A DNA stretch of 64,000 nucleotides from Pseudanabaena frigida (GTDB lineage: Bacteria > Cyanobacteriota > Cyanobacteriia > Pseudanabaenales > Pseudanabaenaceae). Below the pieces are notes generated by a model. That model saw only the letters and a program-made list of their open reading frames with translations. It was not told the DNA's origin and did not search any database. A program made the position numbers and the translations under genes. The stretch spans positions 124,001-188,000 of the forward strand of contig QBML01000004.1 in the NCBI GenBank assembly GCA_003242085.1, written 5' to 3'. Shown in pieces: positions 45,731 to 55,355 of the stretch (positions are counted from its first letter, which is position 1; each line of letters starts with the position of its first letter).

Positions 45731-46142
45731 TATTTCGCTAAGTGCCTTGCTATTAATTAAAGTGCTTATCTAACGTGAGTTCGGGATAATTTAAAACGGG
45801 CTTTGAGAGAGGGTTTGCTATGCAAACCCTCTCTCAAAGCCCAGAAGCAAAAGCATTGCGTAGCAATGCTTTTGCTTCTGGGCTTATAAAATTTGCAAGC
45901 TTAACCCGAACTCACGTTATCTAACGTTGACTGAACACAGTCAACGTTAGATAAGCACTGTCGAAGCTATATAACTTGCTGGGACATTTTCTCGGTAAGT
46001 GCCTAATTATTGCGAATTCTAATAATACAACTCTAAGAAGGGCACAGTTAAGCATTGCCTTTCTTAGCAGTAATTCGCATTATAAAAATTTGTTTTCAAT
46101 GCATTAGACGCTGAAAACAACAAAATCGCTTTTCTCAGAGTT
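45731..46142. other. Intergenic region dominated by palindromes
   Basis: A 412-bp spacer between the EamA gene and the 46143 gene (both minus). The first half is the nested palindrome complex at 45761-45960. The second half holds an imperfect hairpin CTAAGAAGGGCA with TGCCTTTCTTAG at about 46033-46067 and a GTTTTCA/TGAAAAC stem near 46092-46118, likely terminators of the 46143 gene. No gene is seen. Confidence 0.65.
45761..45960. repeat. Nested and interlocked palindrome complex
   Basis: Four pairings share this 200-bp region. Two tall hairpins touch: 45798-45818 with 45822-45842 (loop TAT), and 45837-45859 with 45863-45885 (loop GTA), sharing AAGCCC. They are bracketed by 45771-45785 with 45905-45919. 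A further hairpin pairs 45917-45933 with 45938-45954, and the left end 45761-45776 is also complementary to 45944-45959. Alternative folds are therefore mutually exclusive. Confidence 0.8.
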
Positions 46143-46883
46143 TTAATAAAATGGTTTTAAGGCTTGTAAGATGACGGCTGAGGCGCGTTTAGCATCTTCT
46201 GGTTGATCTAGAGTTTGACTTACTTTGGTTAGCTGTTTCTCTAATGCGTCAAATGTTTCGTAAGTTTGGAATATAAGTTGCATCAAATCATCAAGATCGT
46301 AGGTATAGAGGGGTGACCAATCCCGCTCTTGAGGACTAAAACGATGATTTAGGCTGGAAAATAAGAGGATTTTGGCATGGAGCGGGCTGACATTTCGGGA
46401 AATATCAGTTCGCAAATCAAATAAATTGGTTAAATACTTGAGGTTATGACGATGGGGAATAGTTGATTGAGAATCAGTCTCATTTTTCTCTGTTGTAGTA
46501 CGTTGAGATAAAGTAGCGTCATTTTTTGTGGCGATCGCCCCAGCATTATTCAGATTTAAAAAGTTATTTGGTAGTTTGCCATCGTCTCGTAAAGTGTAGA
46601 GAAATCCGATGCTATCGATAATATTATCGGCAGCTAACAGATAGTCTGATTGTTTGCTAAGTTGCTTGACTTGGCTATTTAGTTTTTGCTTGAGCATATT
46701 GAGATCGGGAAACATAATCATCAATTCGCGGACAAGCTGACGAATATGCAACGACTTGACTTCGTTGACATCATTTGACCAAGTATCATGACAAGTGAAG
46801 AGGATGAGTCGTTTGATGCGAAGTACATTACTGTCTTGCTCCAAGCTATCTATAACTTCCTCTAGAAGACTTAAATCTTCCAT
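46143..46883 (-). CDS. Hypothetical protein, helical
   Basis: A 246-residue soluble protein that I do not recognise. The first 110 residues look alpha-helical (LLEEVIDSLEQDSNVLRIKR, LRQLV-type helices), a polar Asn/Thr/Ser linker follows at about 115-145, and a second helical part ends the chain. There is no signal peptide, membrane segment or catalytic motif. It is a single-gene unit followed by hairpins. Confidence 0.7.
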   Translation of the reverse strand: MEDLSLLEEVIDSLEQDSNVLRIKRLILFTCHDTWSNDVNEVKSLHIRQLVRELMIMFPDLNMLKQKLNSQVKQLSKQSDYLLAADNIIDSIGFLYTLRDDGKLPNNFLNLNNAGAIATKNDATLSQRTTTEKNETDSQSTIPHRHNLKYLTNLFDLRTDISRNVSPLHAKILLFSSLNHRFSPQERDWSPLYTYDLDDLMQLIFQTYETFDALEKQLTKVSQTLDQPEDAKRASAVILQALKPFY

Positions 46884-47068
46884 AGTCTTTTTTGTGATAT
46901 TGCTAAAGATAGCAGGATTTGATAAGGGTAAGTGAGGCTAAACTTTGGATCGTTCATTCTAAATATTCAGATCGCTTTTAGATTGCTCTGCAAATACGCT
47001 GTTTAATTGACATCTTGGTTGATGAAGGCTATTTGCGTCAAGGATAGCAAGAATATTTTCTGGACTTT

Positions 47069-48061
47069 CTAAGAATATGTCTTCCCATCGGGCATAGTTG
47101 CACCATTAAAGATTGTATTAATTGTACTAGCTCCACTAAGCTCGGCTCTAGTTAGTATGGCATCGCTAAGATCGGCTCCATCGAGATTGGCTCTCACTAA
47201 ATAAGCATCAACCAAACTGGCTTGATTGAGATTAGCTTTATCGAGTAGCGATCGCGAAAGATCGCTGCCCGTAAGAATTGCTTGAATCAATCCTGCATTG
47301 CTCAAAGTTGCCATGCTGATATTAGCTTTAGTTAGGTTGGCTCCAAATAAGTTGGCAAGACGGAGATTTGCATTTTTGAGGTCAGCCTTAATCAAGTTGG
47401 CTCCTTTAAAATTAGCTTCAGTTAGGTTTGCATTACCGAGATTAGCTTCAGTGAAAATTGCCCCGATCGCGATCGCGCCACTGAGATTAGCTCCTTGTAA
47501 ATTAACCCTTGAAAGCGTCGCCTCACTGAGATTTGCCCCAGAGAGATCGACACCAGTCATATCGGCTCCACTTAGATTTGCACCTCGCAAATCTGCCTTT
47601 CGTAAATTTGCACCACTCATTGTTGTGGGTGGGTAGCCTCGCTCTTCACGCATTAACGTTGCACTTAAAATCGCGCAGCGTAAATTTGCTCCGCGTAAAT
47701 TTACGCTTCTTAAGTCAGCTTCACTGAGATTGGCATCCATGAGGTTTGCCAATGAAAGATTTGCCCCAAACAGGTTCACCCGTTGCAACATGGCTCCATG
47801 TAAATCTGCCTCAGTGAGATTAGCGTTCATCATGATCGCTTGGTTGAGAGTCGCGCCGCCTAATTTGGCTCCAGCTAAGTTAGCGTTATTGAAAGTGACC
47901 TTGTTTAGATAGGCAAAGACAAGATTAGTTCGTCTTAGATCGGCTTTACTTAAATTAACGCCGATCAAATCGCTATTAAACAGGTTGGCATTAGATAGGT
48001 TTAAGCTGGCAAAGTCACGCCGCCCAGAAGCATAGTCTTTCAGAAGTTTTTCTGCACTCAT
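47069..48061 (-). CDS. Pentapeptide-repeat protein
   Basis: A 330-residue protein built of about 55 A(D/N)LxX-type pentapeptides from residue 18 to near the C-terminus (for example ANLSLANLMDANLSEADLRS), so a long quadrilateral beta-helix. The N-terminal cap AEKLLKDYASGRRDFASLNL is shared by many cyanobacterial members. A short interruption around RGYPPTTMSG breaks the helix. Function unknown. It precedes, on the same strand, no close gene (185 bases to the next). Confidence 0.9.
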   Translation of the reverse strand: MSAEKLLKDYASGRRDFASLNLSNANLFNSDLIGVNLSKADLRRTNLVFAYLNKVTFNNANLAGAKLGGATLNQAIMMNANLTEADLHGAMLQRVNLFGANLSLANLMDANLSEADLRSVNLRGANLRCAILSATLMREERGYPPTTMSGANLRKADLRGANLSGADMTGVDLSGANLSEATLSRVNLQGANLSGAIAIGAIFTEANLGNANLTEANFKGANLIKADLKNANLRLANLFGANLTKANISMATLSNAGLIQAILTGSDLSRSLLDKANLNQASLVDAYLVRANLDGADLSDAILTRAELSGASTINTIFNGATMPDGKTYS

Positions 48062-48122
48062 GATTTATTAAGATGTCGCTAGATTGCGGAATTAGGCTGT
48101 TGGGAATGGATCTACCTAGTTT

Positions 48123-49448
48123 TTATTTACTAATCGGCTCGGAGACTTGTTGATTTGCGGTTACAAGATTTTGATATGGTAGAGCGATTGTAATCCATGC
48201 GCCCCCAGTCTCAGGATGGTTTTTTGCCAAGATATCTCCTTTATGAAGTTTGACAATTTGGCTAGCGATCGCTAGTCCTAGACCACTACCACCTCGGTCT
48301 AGTCCCGATCTAGTGCGTGATGGATCGATTCGATAAAAGCGATCAAAAATATGTGGTAAAGACTCTTCAGGAAATCCATCTCCAGCATCAATTGTTTCTA
48401 TTTGGACTTGTGAATCTATGACACTAGCTTTGATTGTAATGCTCTGGAGGGCAGGACTGTGCTTAATGCTGTTGTCTAATAGGTTGAGTAGTAGTCGATA
48501 AATGCGAGATTCATCAACGTAAATAGTTAATTGTTCGTCACCGATGTATTTTAGGACAACTTGCTTGCGATTGGCGATCGGTTCAAGGGTTGTCCAGACT
48601 GATCGCACTAGCTCTGCTAAATTTACATCACTGAAACATAAATTTGGCTCAATTCCCACATCCATCTGCCCCAGATCGAGTAAATCTTTGACAAGATTGG
48701 CAATACGATCTATTTCGCTGAGCAAACGCTCAACCCAAATTCGCGCCGATGGATCGACACGTGGTTCGATTGTTTCGGCAACTAAACGGATCGAAGTAAG
48801 CGGTGTCTTTAGTTCGTGGGCAACATCTGATGTCCAGCGGTCGCGCTGTTGGGCAATAGCGGTCGCCTCTTGGCGATCTTCCAAAAAAATACCAATCTGA
48901 CCATCGTCGAGGTTGATGCTATAAGCCCGAATCGGTTGACTTTGCTGTGGGATAGGATCGACGGGATCGGGGATGGCAGGATGAAATACCCAATCAACTT
49001 GAGAGCCTGCACCGCGCGATCGGGTTTGTTCGACTAAATAATCGAGTTCATAGGATCGAATTAATTGCAACAAAAAAGGTTTGCGAAGTAGTCCTTGTTG
49101 ATGATTAGCGATGCCCATCATCGTTGCGGCTTTTTGATTGCATACGGACAATCGATTATCTCGATCGACTTGGATATAACCTATGGGAGCCGATTCGATA
49201 ACTTTTTCAAGCTTACGTTCAATTACATAGCCAGCTTTTCCATTCATCTCAAATCGATCGCGATAATCTTGTTGAATGTTCTGTGCCCAAGATTTAAAAT
49301 TATGTATCGATTTGGATTTGATCGTATGCCGCGATCGCTTACGAAACTTTCGATTGCGCTGTTTATGAGCATGGTTCCAACTAAACCAGCAAGCACTGGT
49401 TGCGATCGAGCCAATTCCAATTCCTACCAGTAGCCAGAGCAATTGCAC
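48123..49448 (-). CDS. Membrane-anchored sensor histidine kinase (SphS-like)
   Basis: A 441-residue kinase. One N-terminal membrane segment (LLWLLVGIGIGSIATSACWF) is followed by a basic stretch, a PAS-type domain (PIGYIQVDRDNRLSVCNQKA) and the HisKA H-box WTSDVAHELKTPLTSIRLVA. The catalytic domain contains LLLNLLDNSIKHSP, IDAGDGFPEE and GGSGLGLAIASQIVKLH. The architecture resembles the cyanobacterial phosphate sensor SphS, but no response regulator is linked, so that assignment is tentative. Confidence 0.88.
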   Translation of the reverse strand: MQLLWLLVGIGIGSIATSACWFSWNHAHKQRNRKFRKRSRHTIKSKSIHNFKSWAQNIQQDYRDRFEMNGKAGYVIERKLEKVIESAPIGYIQVDRDNRLSVCNQKAATMMGIANHQQGLLRKPFLLQLIRSYELDYLVEQTRSRGAGSQVDWVFHPAIPDPVDPIPQQSQPIRAYSINLDDGQIGIFLEDRQEATAIAQQRDRWTSDVAHELKTPLTSIRLVAETIEPRVDPSARIWVERLLSEIDRIANLVKDLLDLGQMDVGIEPNLCFSDVNLAELVRSVWTTLEPIANRKQVVLKYIGDEQLTIYVDESRIYRLLLNLLDNSIKHSPALQSITIKASVIDSQVQIETIDAGDGFPEESLPHIFDRFYRIDPSRTRSGLDRGGSGLGLAIASQIVKLHKGDILAKNHPETGGAWITIALPYQNLVTANQQVSEPISK

Positions 49449-49483
49449 CTTGAAGCCCTCTGCAACAGGTCTAACGCTTTAAG

Positions 49484-49530
49484 TATATAGCAATAGAGGC
49501 GGCGCAAAGCGCCGCCTCTATTGCTATATA
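49484..49530. terminator. Perfect 22-bp palindrome
   Basis: Arms 49484-49505 and 49509-49530 are perfect around AAA, with apex GGCGC-AAA-GCGCC and the AATAGAGGCGGCGC block shared with other copies. It is located 3' of petH (minus) and 5' of the kinase gene, so it ends petH. Confidence 0.75.
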
Positions 49531-49554
49531 CAGGGAAAAGTGCAACACACTTTT

Positions 49555-50448
49555 TTAGTACGTTTCAACGTGCCAACGACCGTCTTTTTTCATTTGCTTC
49601 TCGAATTCTTTCCAAACTGCCCCATTCTTTTCGGCAGTTTTGGTCATGAACTCAGAGATGCCATCTTCCATACCGCGTAAACCGCACATGTAAGTATGGG
49701 TAGTAGGCTTTTGCATTACTTCCCATAATTCATCAGCATATTCAGCCATACGGTTTTGGATGTACATCTTTTCACCTTTGGCATTTTTCTGCTCGCGGCT
49801 GATCGCTACATCATAGCGGAAGTTACGCTTGTGCTTATAGGCCATCCATTCAAGATCGGGCTTGTAAAGAACAGTTGAATCAGTTGGGACACCAAAGAAA
49901 AGCCAAGCTAAACCATTAAATTTGTAATCTTCATGCTTTTCCTTGAACATCCGCCATAGGAAAGCGCGGAATGGTGCAATACCAGTACCTGTGGCAATCA
50001 TGATGATCGTGGCATTAGGATCGTCTGGTAGCAGCATTTCCTTACCAACGGGGCCAGTCAGCTTGACATCATCGCCAGGTTTAAGGTCAGTTAAAAAGTT
50101 AGAGCAAACACCCTTAACTGTCTCACCTGCTTCGTTTTGATACTCTAAACGCTTGACGCTCAGAGATAGAGTTTTGCCATCGAGATCGTCACCAAGACGG
50201 GTAGAAGCGATCGAGTAGAGACGGAGTTTATTAGGCTTGCCATTTTTATCTTCACCAGGAGGCACAACACCAATACTTTGACCTTCTAAATAACGAAGGC
50301 TACCTCCTGAAATATCAAACTTGACATGGCGTGTATCGCCGACAGCACCTGGTCTGACTAATACTTCGTTAGAAATACATTTTGCAGTGAAGGGACTCGC
50401 AGGGCGGTAGATATTCACTGGAATATCTTTTTCTGATTTTTCACTCAT
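49555..50448 (-). CDS. petH: Ferredoxin-NADP+ reductase, two-domain form
   Basis: A 297-residue FAD enzyme transferring electrons from ferredoxin to NADP+ at the end of linear photosynthetic transport. FAD-site [15 protein letters not shown] and [18 protein letters not shown]-site [19 protein letters not shown] and the C-terminal [10 protein letters not shown] are canonical. The N-terminal CpcD-like phycobilisome-docking domain found in most cyanobacterial PetH is absent, and no such frame lies upstream. It would behave as the short soluble FNR form. Confidence 0.96.
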   Translation of the reverse strand: MSEKSEKDIPVNIYRPASPFTAKCISNEVLVRPGAVGDTRHVKFDISGGSLRYLEGQSIGVVPPGEDKNGKPNKLRLYSIASTRLGDDLDGKTLSLSVKRLEYQNEAGETVKGVCSNFLTDLKPGDDVKLTGPVGKEMLLPDDPNATIIMIATGTGIAPFRAFLWRMFKEKHEDYKFNGLAWLFFGVPTDSTVLYKPDLEWMAYKHKRNFRYDVAISREQKNAKGEKMYIQNRMAEYADELWEVMQKPTTHTYMCGLRGMEDGISEFMTKTAEKNGAVWKEFEKQMKKDGRWHVETY

Positions 50449-50938
50449 GGGATGTTATATGGAAGGTATATGACAGAAGGACACGGAGTTATTATATTTT
50501 TAAATGCGCCTTGTCTGTATTCTGTAATCTAAAGATCTCTTTAGTAGGGCAAATATTATATGTTTATTAATATTTTCAGCGATTCAAGATGAAGCGATCG
50601 CATAGCAGCTTTGCGTCAGCTTGTCTATGTTATTATTGATACAATTGCTACAAATTATAAACTTAAGGTACTTGCTTCTAGCTACATATTTGTAGTATGG
50701 AGAGCAAAAAGTATCTGAAAATGCTTTAGAATTCAACATTTCTCTATCTAGAGCCAATTTGACTATTAGCGCTGCCTAAGGTAACGCAAAAATTGAAATT
50801 GATTTTGATGAAAGTTGGTTTTCCATTACCTTTTGCCAAAATGAATTTTTATGGAGAACTTCAGTAAGCAACGATTTTTGCTTGGATCGCGAACAATTTA
50901 GATTAAGTATTTAAAGTAAGAGTCTAGAGGAGGCTACT
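50449..50938. other. Divergent promoter region of petH and ilvB
   Basis: A 490-bp AT-rich spacer with one HIP1 octamer. No open frame of convincing quality, no strong hairpin and no NtcA or Fur consensus was found. It must contain the promoters for both flanking genes. Confidence 0.5.
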
Positions 50939-52702
50939 TTGCGAACAACGGGTGCATTTGCTCTCATCGACAGTGTGAGACGACAGGGTGTAAAACATAT
51001 TTTCGGCTATCCCGGTGGAGCGATTCTGCCAGTGTATGACGAAATTTATCAGGCAGAGTCAAGAGGCGAGATTAAGCATTATCTCGTGCGCCACGAGCAG
51101 GGAGCCGTCCATGCTGCCGATGGATATGCCCGCGCAACTGGAAAGGTGGGAGTATGTGTGGCAACTTCTGGACCAGGTGCAACTAATCTGGTAACTGGGA
51201 TTGCAACCGCGCAAATGGACTCCATTCCGATGGTGATCATCACAGGACAAGTGCCTTCCTATGCGATCGGTACTGATGCGTTTCAGGAGACAGATATTTG
51301 GGGTATTACTTTACCCATTGTCAAACATTCCTATGTGATTCGCAAGCCAGAGGATATTGCTCGGATTATGGCTGAAGCTTTTCATATTGCAGGTACGGGT
51401 CGCCCAGGTCCTGTATTGGTGGATATTCCGAAGGATATTGCTCAGCAACAGTTTGACTACAACCCCGATGTTCAAATTGATTTACCAGGTTATCAGCCCA
51501 AAGCCAAGGGACATTTGCATCAAATTGCCGCAGCGATCGCCCTAATCCGTGAAGCTAAAAGACCGTTGCTTTATGCTGGTGGCGGCGCACTTGTATCCAA
51601 TGCCCATGCTGAAATTGCCGAATTGGCAAAGCGCTTTCAATTGCCAGTAACCACGACTCTCATGGGTAAGGGTGCTTACGACGAAAATAATTACCTTTCT
51701 CTTGGCATGTTAGGAATGCATGGTACTGCTTACGCCAACTTTGCAGTTCAGAGCTGTGACTTGTTAATTGCAGTAGGTGCGCGATTTGACGATCGCGTAA
51801 CGGGTCGCCTTGATAAGTTTGCGCCAACTGCCAAAGTCATTCATATTGACATCGATCCTGCAGAAGTTGGTAAAAATCGCACTCCTGAAGTACCCATCAT
51901 TGGCGATGTGAAGGAAGTATTGCAAGCTATTCTTGAAGCTACTAGCTACGAAGAGACAATTCAAACTAAAGCTTGGTTTGAGCAAATCGACGAGTGGAAA
52001 GAAGACTACCCCCTTGAAGTGCCTGCCTATGACAACGTTCTCTCCCCACAGCAGGTAATCTATGAATTTGGGAAACAAGCCCCCGATGCTTATTTCACTA
52101 CCGATGTTGGGCAACATCAAATGTGGTCGGCGCAATTAATCAAAACTGGCCCTCGCAAATGGATTTCTAGTGCTGGACTAGGTACGATGGGCTATGGAAT
52201 GCCTGCGGCAATGGGCGTAAAAGTTGCTCTACCCAACGATCAAGTAATCTGCATTAGCGGTGATGCTAGTATTCAGATGAATATTCAAGAGCTTGGTACG
52301 CTTGCTCAGTATAGTATCAATGTCAAAGTGATCATTGTTAACAACGGTTGGCAAGGCATGGTACGTCAGTGGCAAGAAAGTTTCTATGATGAGCGCTATT
52401 CTTCTTCTAATATGGAAGCAGGGATGCCAGACTTTGTGAAACTTGCTGAAGCGTTTGGTATCAAGGGGCTGAAGGTAGTTGAGCCGAACGATCTCCAAGC
52501 TGCGGTTGCTGAAATTTTGGCTTACGATGGCCCAGTTTTTGCTGATTTCCGCGTGAAGCGTGATGAGAACTGTTATCCGATGGTTCCCCCTGGTGCTAGT
52601 AATGCAGAAATGGTTGGCTTGCAGACTCCCAAGCGATCGCACGTAAGTAGAGAAGTTCAGGAAGCTACGACTGAATTAGAGCGGGTAACTCAACTCGTTT
52701 AG
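50939..52702 (+). CDS. ilvB: Acetolactate synthase large (catalytic) subunit
   Basis: A 587-residue ThDP-dependent enzyme, first step of branched-chain amino acid synthesis. [20 protein letters not shown], the catalytic Glu in [19 protein letters not shown], and the ThDP/Mg site [18 protein letters not shown] with [16 protein letters not shown] are present. The start is TTG at 50939, five bases after AGAGGAGG; an in-frame stop lies 27 bases upstream, so no longer N-terminus is possible. The regulatory subunit gene ilvH/ilvN is not adjacent. Confidence 0.97.
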   Translation: MRTTGAFALIDSVRRQGVKHIFGYPGGAILPVYDEIYQAESRGEIKHYLVRHEQGAVHAADGYARATGKVGVCVATSGPGATNLVTGIATAQMDSIPMVIITGQVPSYAIGTDAFQETDIWGITLPIVKHSYVIRKPEDIARIMAEAFHIAGTGRPGPVLVDIPKDIAQQQFDYNPDVQIDLPGYQPKAKGHLHQIAAAIALIREAKRPLLYAGGGALVSNAHAEIAELAKRFQLPVTTTLMGKGAYDENNYLSLGMLGMHGTAYANFAVQSCDLLIAVGARFDDRVTGRLDKFAPTAKVIHIDIDPAEVGKNRTPEVPIIGDVKEVLQAILEATSYEETIQTKAWFEQIDEWKEDYPLEVPAYDNVLSPQQVIYEFGKQAPDAYFTTDVGQHQMWSAQLIKTGPRKWISSAGLGTMGYGMPAAMGVKVALPNDQVICISGDASIQMNIQELGTLAQYSINVKVIIVNNGWQGMVRQWQESFYDERYSSSNMEAGMPDFVKLAEAFGIKGLKVVEPNDLQAAVAEILAYDGPVFADFRVKRDENCYPMVPPGASNAEMVGLQTPKRSHVSREVQEATTELERVTQLV

Positions 52703-52707
52703 TTGCT

Positions 52708-52755
52708 TAAATTCCAAAAGCAGGGGCGCTTTGCGTTCCCTGCTTTTGGAATTTA
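52708..52755. terminator. 22-bp palindrome after ilvB
   Basis: Arms 52708-52729 and 52733-52755 pair with a single bulge around TTT, with apex GGCGC-TTT-GCGTT. It starts six bases past the ilvB stop. Confidence 0.75.
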
Positions 52756-52841
52756 GAGATTATTACGTCTTATGTATGGCATTTTCTCTTTGTTGTTGAT
52801 GAATGGCGGTGCTATGCTTTTGCTTTGTTAAATTAAAAAGT

Positions 52842-53327
52842 ATGAAACCTGAAAAGTCTTATCGCCCAAATGTCGGGCTGATTGTTTTTAATCGCAAGGG
52901 AGAAGTGCTAGTCGGCGAACGTCTCGGAGTGCCTGACTCGTGGCAATTTCCTCAAGGTGGAATTGATGAAGGGGAAGATCCACAGGCGGCTGCACTAAGA
53001 GAACTCTATGAAGAAGTAGGAATTAATGATGCAGAGTTAGCATACGTACATCCTGAATGGCTGTACTATGACTTTCCGCCTTCACTCAAGTTAACGGGGA
53101 AATGGGCAAACTACTGCGGACAAAGACAGCGTTGGTACGCTTTTTATTGGGATCGTCCTGCATCTGATTGTCAGTTAGATATTCACGATCGCGAGTTTCG
53201 GGTAGTACAATTTATGGCGATCGAGGAGACCCTTGATTCAATTGTTAGATTTAAAAGAGAAGTTTATCAACAGGTAGTTAAGATTTTTACACCCGTAATC
53301 CGTGACTATATCGGCAAATTGAAATAA
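52842..53327 (+). CDS. rppH: Nudix hydrolase, RppH/Ap4A-hydrolase type
   Basis: A 161-residue Nudix hydrolase. The Nudix box is GGIDEGEDPQAAALRELYEE then VG. YRPNVGLIVFNRKGEVLVGE and WANYCGQRQRWYAFYW match RppH, which removes pyrophosphate from mRNA 5' ends or cleaves diadenosine polyphosphates. MKPEKSYRPNVG at 52842 is preferred to the ATG at 52803, whose first 13 residues look non-conserved. Monocistronic. Confidence 0.88.
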   Translation: MKPEKSYRPNVGLIVFNRKGEVLVGERLGVPDSWQFPQGGIDEGEDPQAAALRELYEEVGINDAELAYVHPEWLYYDFPPSLKLTGKWANYCGQRQRWYAFYWDRPASDCQLDIHDREFRVVQFMAIEETLDSIVRFKREVYQQVVKIFTPVIRDYIGKLK

Positions 53328-53504
53328 ACCTACGTTATCAAGATTGTTCTAAAAATTGAAACTATTAAGATTTACTTACTCAAGGATTAAGAAATTTAAA
53401 TCCTTTAGAGAATAAATGGATATATATTCCGATGGGATTACGATACTAATGGACGCTGAAATCAACGTCTTTACACTATCGTTCTGCTTGGGGACTATAA
53501 CATA

Positions 53505-54110
53505 ATGAATTTTTCTAGGTATTTCCCTTTTCCATATTTAGGCGTGATTTGGCGTAGGGTTGCACTATTTTTTATTACTTTATTTGCAGTTGTCAGCCTA
53601 CAACATTTTATTGCACAGCCTGTCCTATCCGCTTCTAGTTCTTTATCTAATGCGATCGCCTCTTCTTCAATAATTACCCAAAATAGCGATCGGCTTATTG
53701 CTCAAGATAGTACACCTGATCCCACTACTCCTAGTATTAGAACCTATGAGTCACTAACGGATGAGCAAAAAGCTCTTGTGGATAAAATCCTTCTTTATGT
53801 AGTGATTTTTGGAGCTATCGTCTATGTTTTTACGAGTTTCTGTCTGATGAAAATTGCTGACAAGCTCAGCATTCCTAATAGTTGGCTGGCATGGATTCCC
53901 ATCGCTCAAACTTGGGTCATGGTTCGTGCCGCAGGAAAACCAGGATGGTGGCTAATTTTACTTTTTATTCCTCTGGTTAATATTGTCATTGCCTTTATTA
54001 TCTTATTTGCAATGCCGACCAACCTCGGCAAATCACCGCTCTATGGTCTATTAACGTTTATACCGATCTTGGGCATATTTCTATACTTTGGATTACTTGC
54101 CTTTACTTAA
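53505..54110 (+). CDS. DUF5684-like membrane protein
   Basis: A 201-residue membrane protein. The N-terminal segment VALFFITLFAVVSLQHFIAQ is a signal-anchor; a Ser/Thr/Asn/Asp-rich linker follows and then a C-terminal unit of about four membrane helices beginning LLYVVIFGAIVYVFTSFCLM. IPNSWLAWIPIAQTWVMVRA with GKPGWWLILLFIPLVNIVIA is the pattern of DUF5684-type domains. The function is unknown. Confidence 0.75.
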   Translation: MNFSRYFPFPYLGVIWRRVALFFITLFAVVSLQHFIAQPVLSASSSLSNAIASSSIITQNSDRLIAQDSTPDPTTPSIRTYESLTDEQKALVDKILLYVVIFGAIVYVFTSFCLMKIADKLSIPNSWLAWIPIAQTWVMVRAAGKPGWWLILLFIPLVNIVIAFIILFAMPTNLGKSPLYGLLTFIPILGIFLYFGLLAFT

Positions 54111-54187
54111 TAACTGAGGGTACGTGCAAGTTTGTATGGCCATCGTCCCTCTCCTTAAGGAGGTTTTAGGGGAATAAGGGTTCCACG

Positions 54188-54240
54188 TAAAGGTGTAATA
54201 AAAAAGGGACGCAAAGCGTCCCTTTTTTATTACACCTTTA
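54188..54240. terminator. Perfect 25-bp palindrome, bidirectional terminator
   Basis: Arms 54188-54212 and 54216-54240 are perfect around AAA, with apex GGGACGC-AAA-GCGTCCC and flanking A/T-runs. It separates convergent genes and contains the stop codon of the DJ-1 gene. It is one of the two longest stems in the window. Confidence 0.8.
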
Positions 54241-54777
54241 TACGACCATATCTATAGTGAGTTTGCTAGCGATCGCCTCACCTTGTAAAATTTCGACTAA
54301 CTTGAGCGCAAAAGCCATTGCCGTTCCTGCGCCACGACTGGTGACTATATTGCCATCAACAACTACGGGAATCGTTAAATACTCGCCCACTTCCATTTGA
54401 GCTTTGACGGAAGGGTAGGAGGTGGCTCGTTTATCTTTGAGCAAACCTGCGGCAGAGAGAACGCTGGGGGCTGCACAGATCGCGGCAACTAATTTATTAG
54501 CATTAGCATGGGCAATCAATATTTTGGCAATTCTCGGATCTTCCCTTAGTCGAAAAGTGCCCGCTCCACCTGGGAGTACGATCGCATCAAATTGGCTGGC
54601 ATCGACTTCATCAAGAATCTTATCGGCAGTAATCGCGATCGCATGAGCGCCCATCACATTATTAGCGAGCAATCCTGCGGTAACCACCTCAATATTTGCA
54701 CGGCGCAACACATCGATAATCGTAACCGCTTCTATTTCTTCAAAGCCTTCAAAAAGGGGAACGAGTACAGTAGGCAT
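54238..54777 (-). CDS. DJ-1/PfpI-family protein
   Basis: A 179-residue DJ-1-fold protein. The nucleophilic cysteine lies in LVAAICAAPSVLSAAG and the supporting Glu in PLFEGFEEIEAV. FDAIVLPGGAG and TSRGAGTAMAFALKLVEIL complete the signature. DJ-1 proteins act in oxidative-stress defence or glyoxal detoxification; length and motifs fit the DJ-1/YajL subgroup. It is followed upstream by a Fur-family gene on the same strand with 44 bases between. Confidence 0.92.
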   Translation of the reverse strand: MPTVLVPLFEGFEEIEAVTIIDVLRRANIEVVTAGLLANNVMGAHAIAITADKILDEVDASQFDAIVLPGGAGTFRLREDPRIAKILIAHANANKLVAAICAAPSVLSAAGLLKDKRATSYPSVKAQMEVGEYLTIPVVVDGNIVTSRGAGTAMAFALKLVEILQGEAIASKLTIDMVV

Positions 54778-54821
54778 AGAATTATCACAATAAATTTTTA
54801 TGACTCAGTTAAGAATCCTTG

Positions 54822-55211
54822 TTATTGGGATTCTTCTTGGCATTGACCGCACATCCCGAAAAACTCGAGCGTGTGGTAGTAAATCTGGAAACTGTGAGTT
54901 TTGGCAAGTTGGTTGCCAAGATCGTGGACTGGGCAACTGTCAATCGGTAAAGATTTGCCACAGTTGAGGCAATTGAGGTGGTGCTTATCGGCAGGCATAA
55001 CGCTATAAACTGTTTCGCCGTTAGGTAAAGTCAGAGCCTTGATTAAGCCTTGTAGCTTTAATGTGTCCAGAGATCGATAAACTGTGGCTAATCCCACACT
55101 TTGTTCGCTACTACGTAACTCCGAATAGATACTCTGCGCGGATACAGCGCGATCGTGGTGTTGGAGGAGGTGTAGCACTCGTTCTTGGCTGCGAGTGAGT
55201 TTTTCTTTCAT
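54822..55211 (-). CDS. Fur-family metal regulator, probably Zur
   Basis: A 129-residue winged-helix repressor. The DNA-recognition helix region is SVGLATVYRSLDTLKLQGLI, the metal-binding segment is DKHHLNCLNCGKSLPIDSC, and a second Cys pair occurs in MCGQCQ, giving the structural zinc site. The phrase YYHTLEFFGMCGQC resembles cyanobacterial Zur/FurB rather than FurA, as I recall. Co-orientation with the DJ-1 gene suggests a shared stress-related transcript. Confidence 0.88.
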   Translation of the reverse strand: MKEKLTRSQERVLHLLQHHDRAVSAQSIYSELRSSEQSVGLATVYRSLDTLKLQGLIKALTLPNGETVYSVMPADKHHLNCLNCGKSLPIDSCPVHDLGNQLAKTHSFQIYYHTLEFFGMCGQCQEESQ

Positions 55212-55285
55212 ACTGAATATTTTGTAGCGTTCCGCGCTTACCTAACCCCAGATCGTGTTTAAAGTGGTGGTGGATTTTAGACATG

Positions 55286-55314
55286 GGATGGGCGGCGCTT
55301 TGCGCCACTCATCC
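55286..55314. terminator. 13-bp palindrome with GC-TTT-GC apex
   Basis: Arms 55286-55298 and 55302-55314 pair with two wobbles around TTT, with apex GGCGC-TTT-GCGCC. It sits downstream of the Eis-type gene and upstream of the Fur-family gene (both minus). Confidence 0.55.
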
Positions 55315-55355
55315 TATCTTCTCGATCTTACGCTTAGTGCAGACTTCAAAATGGC

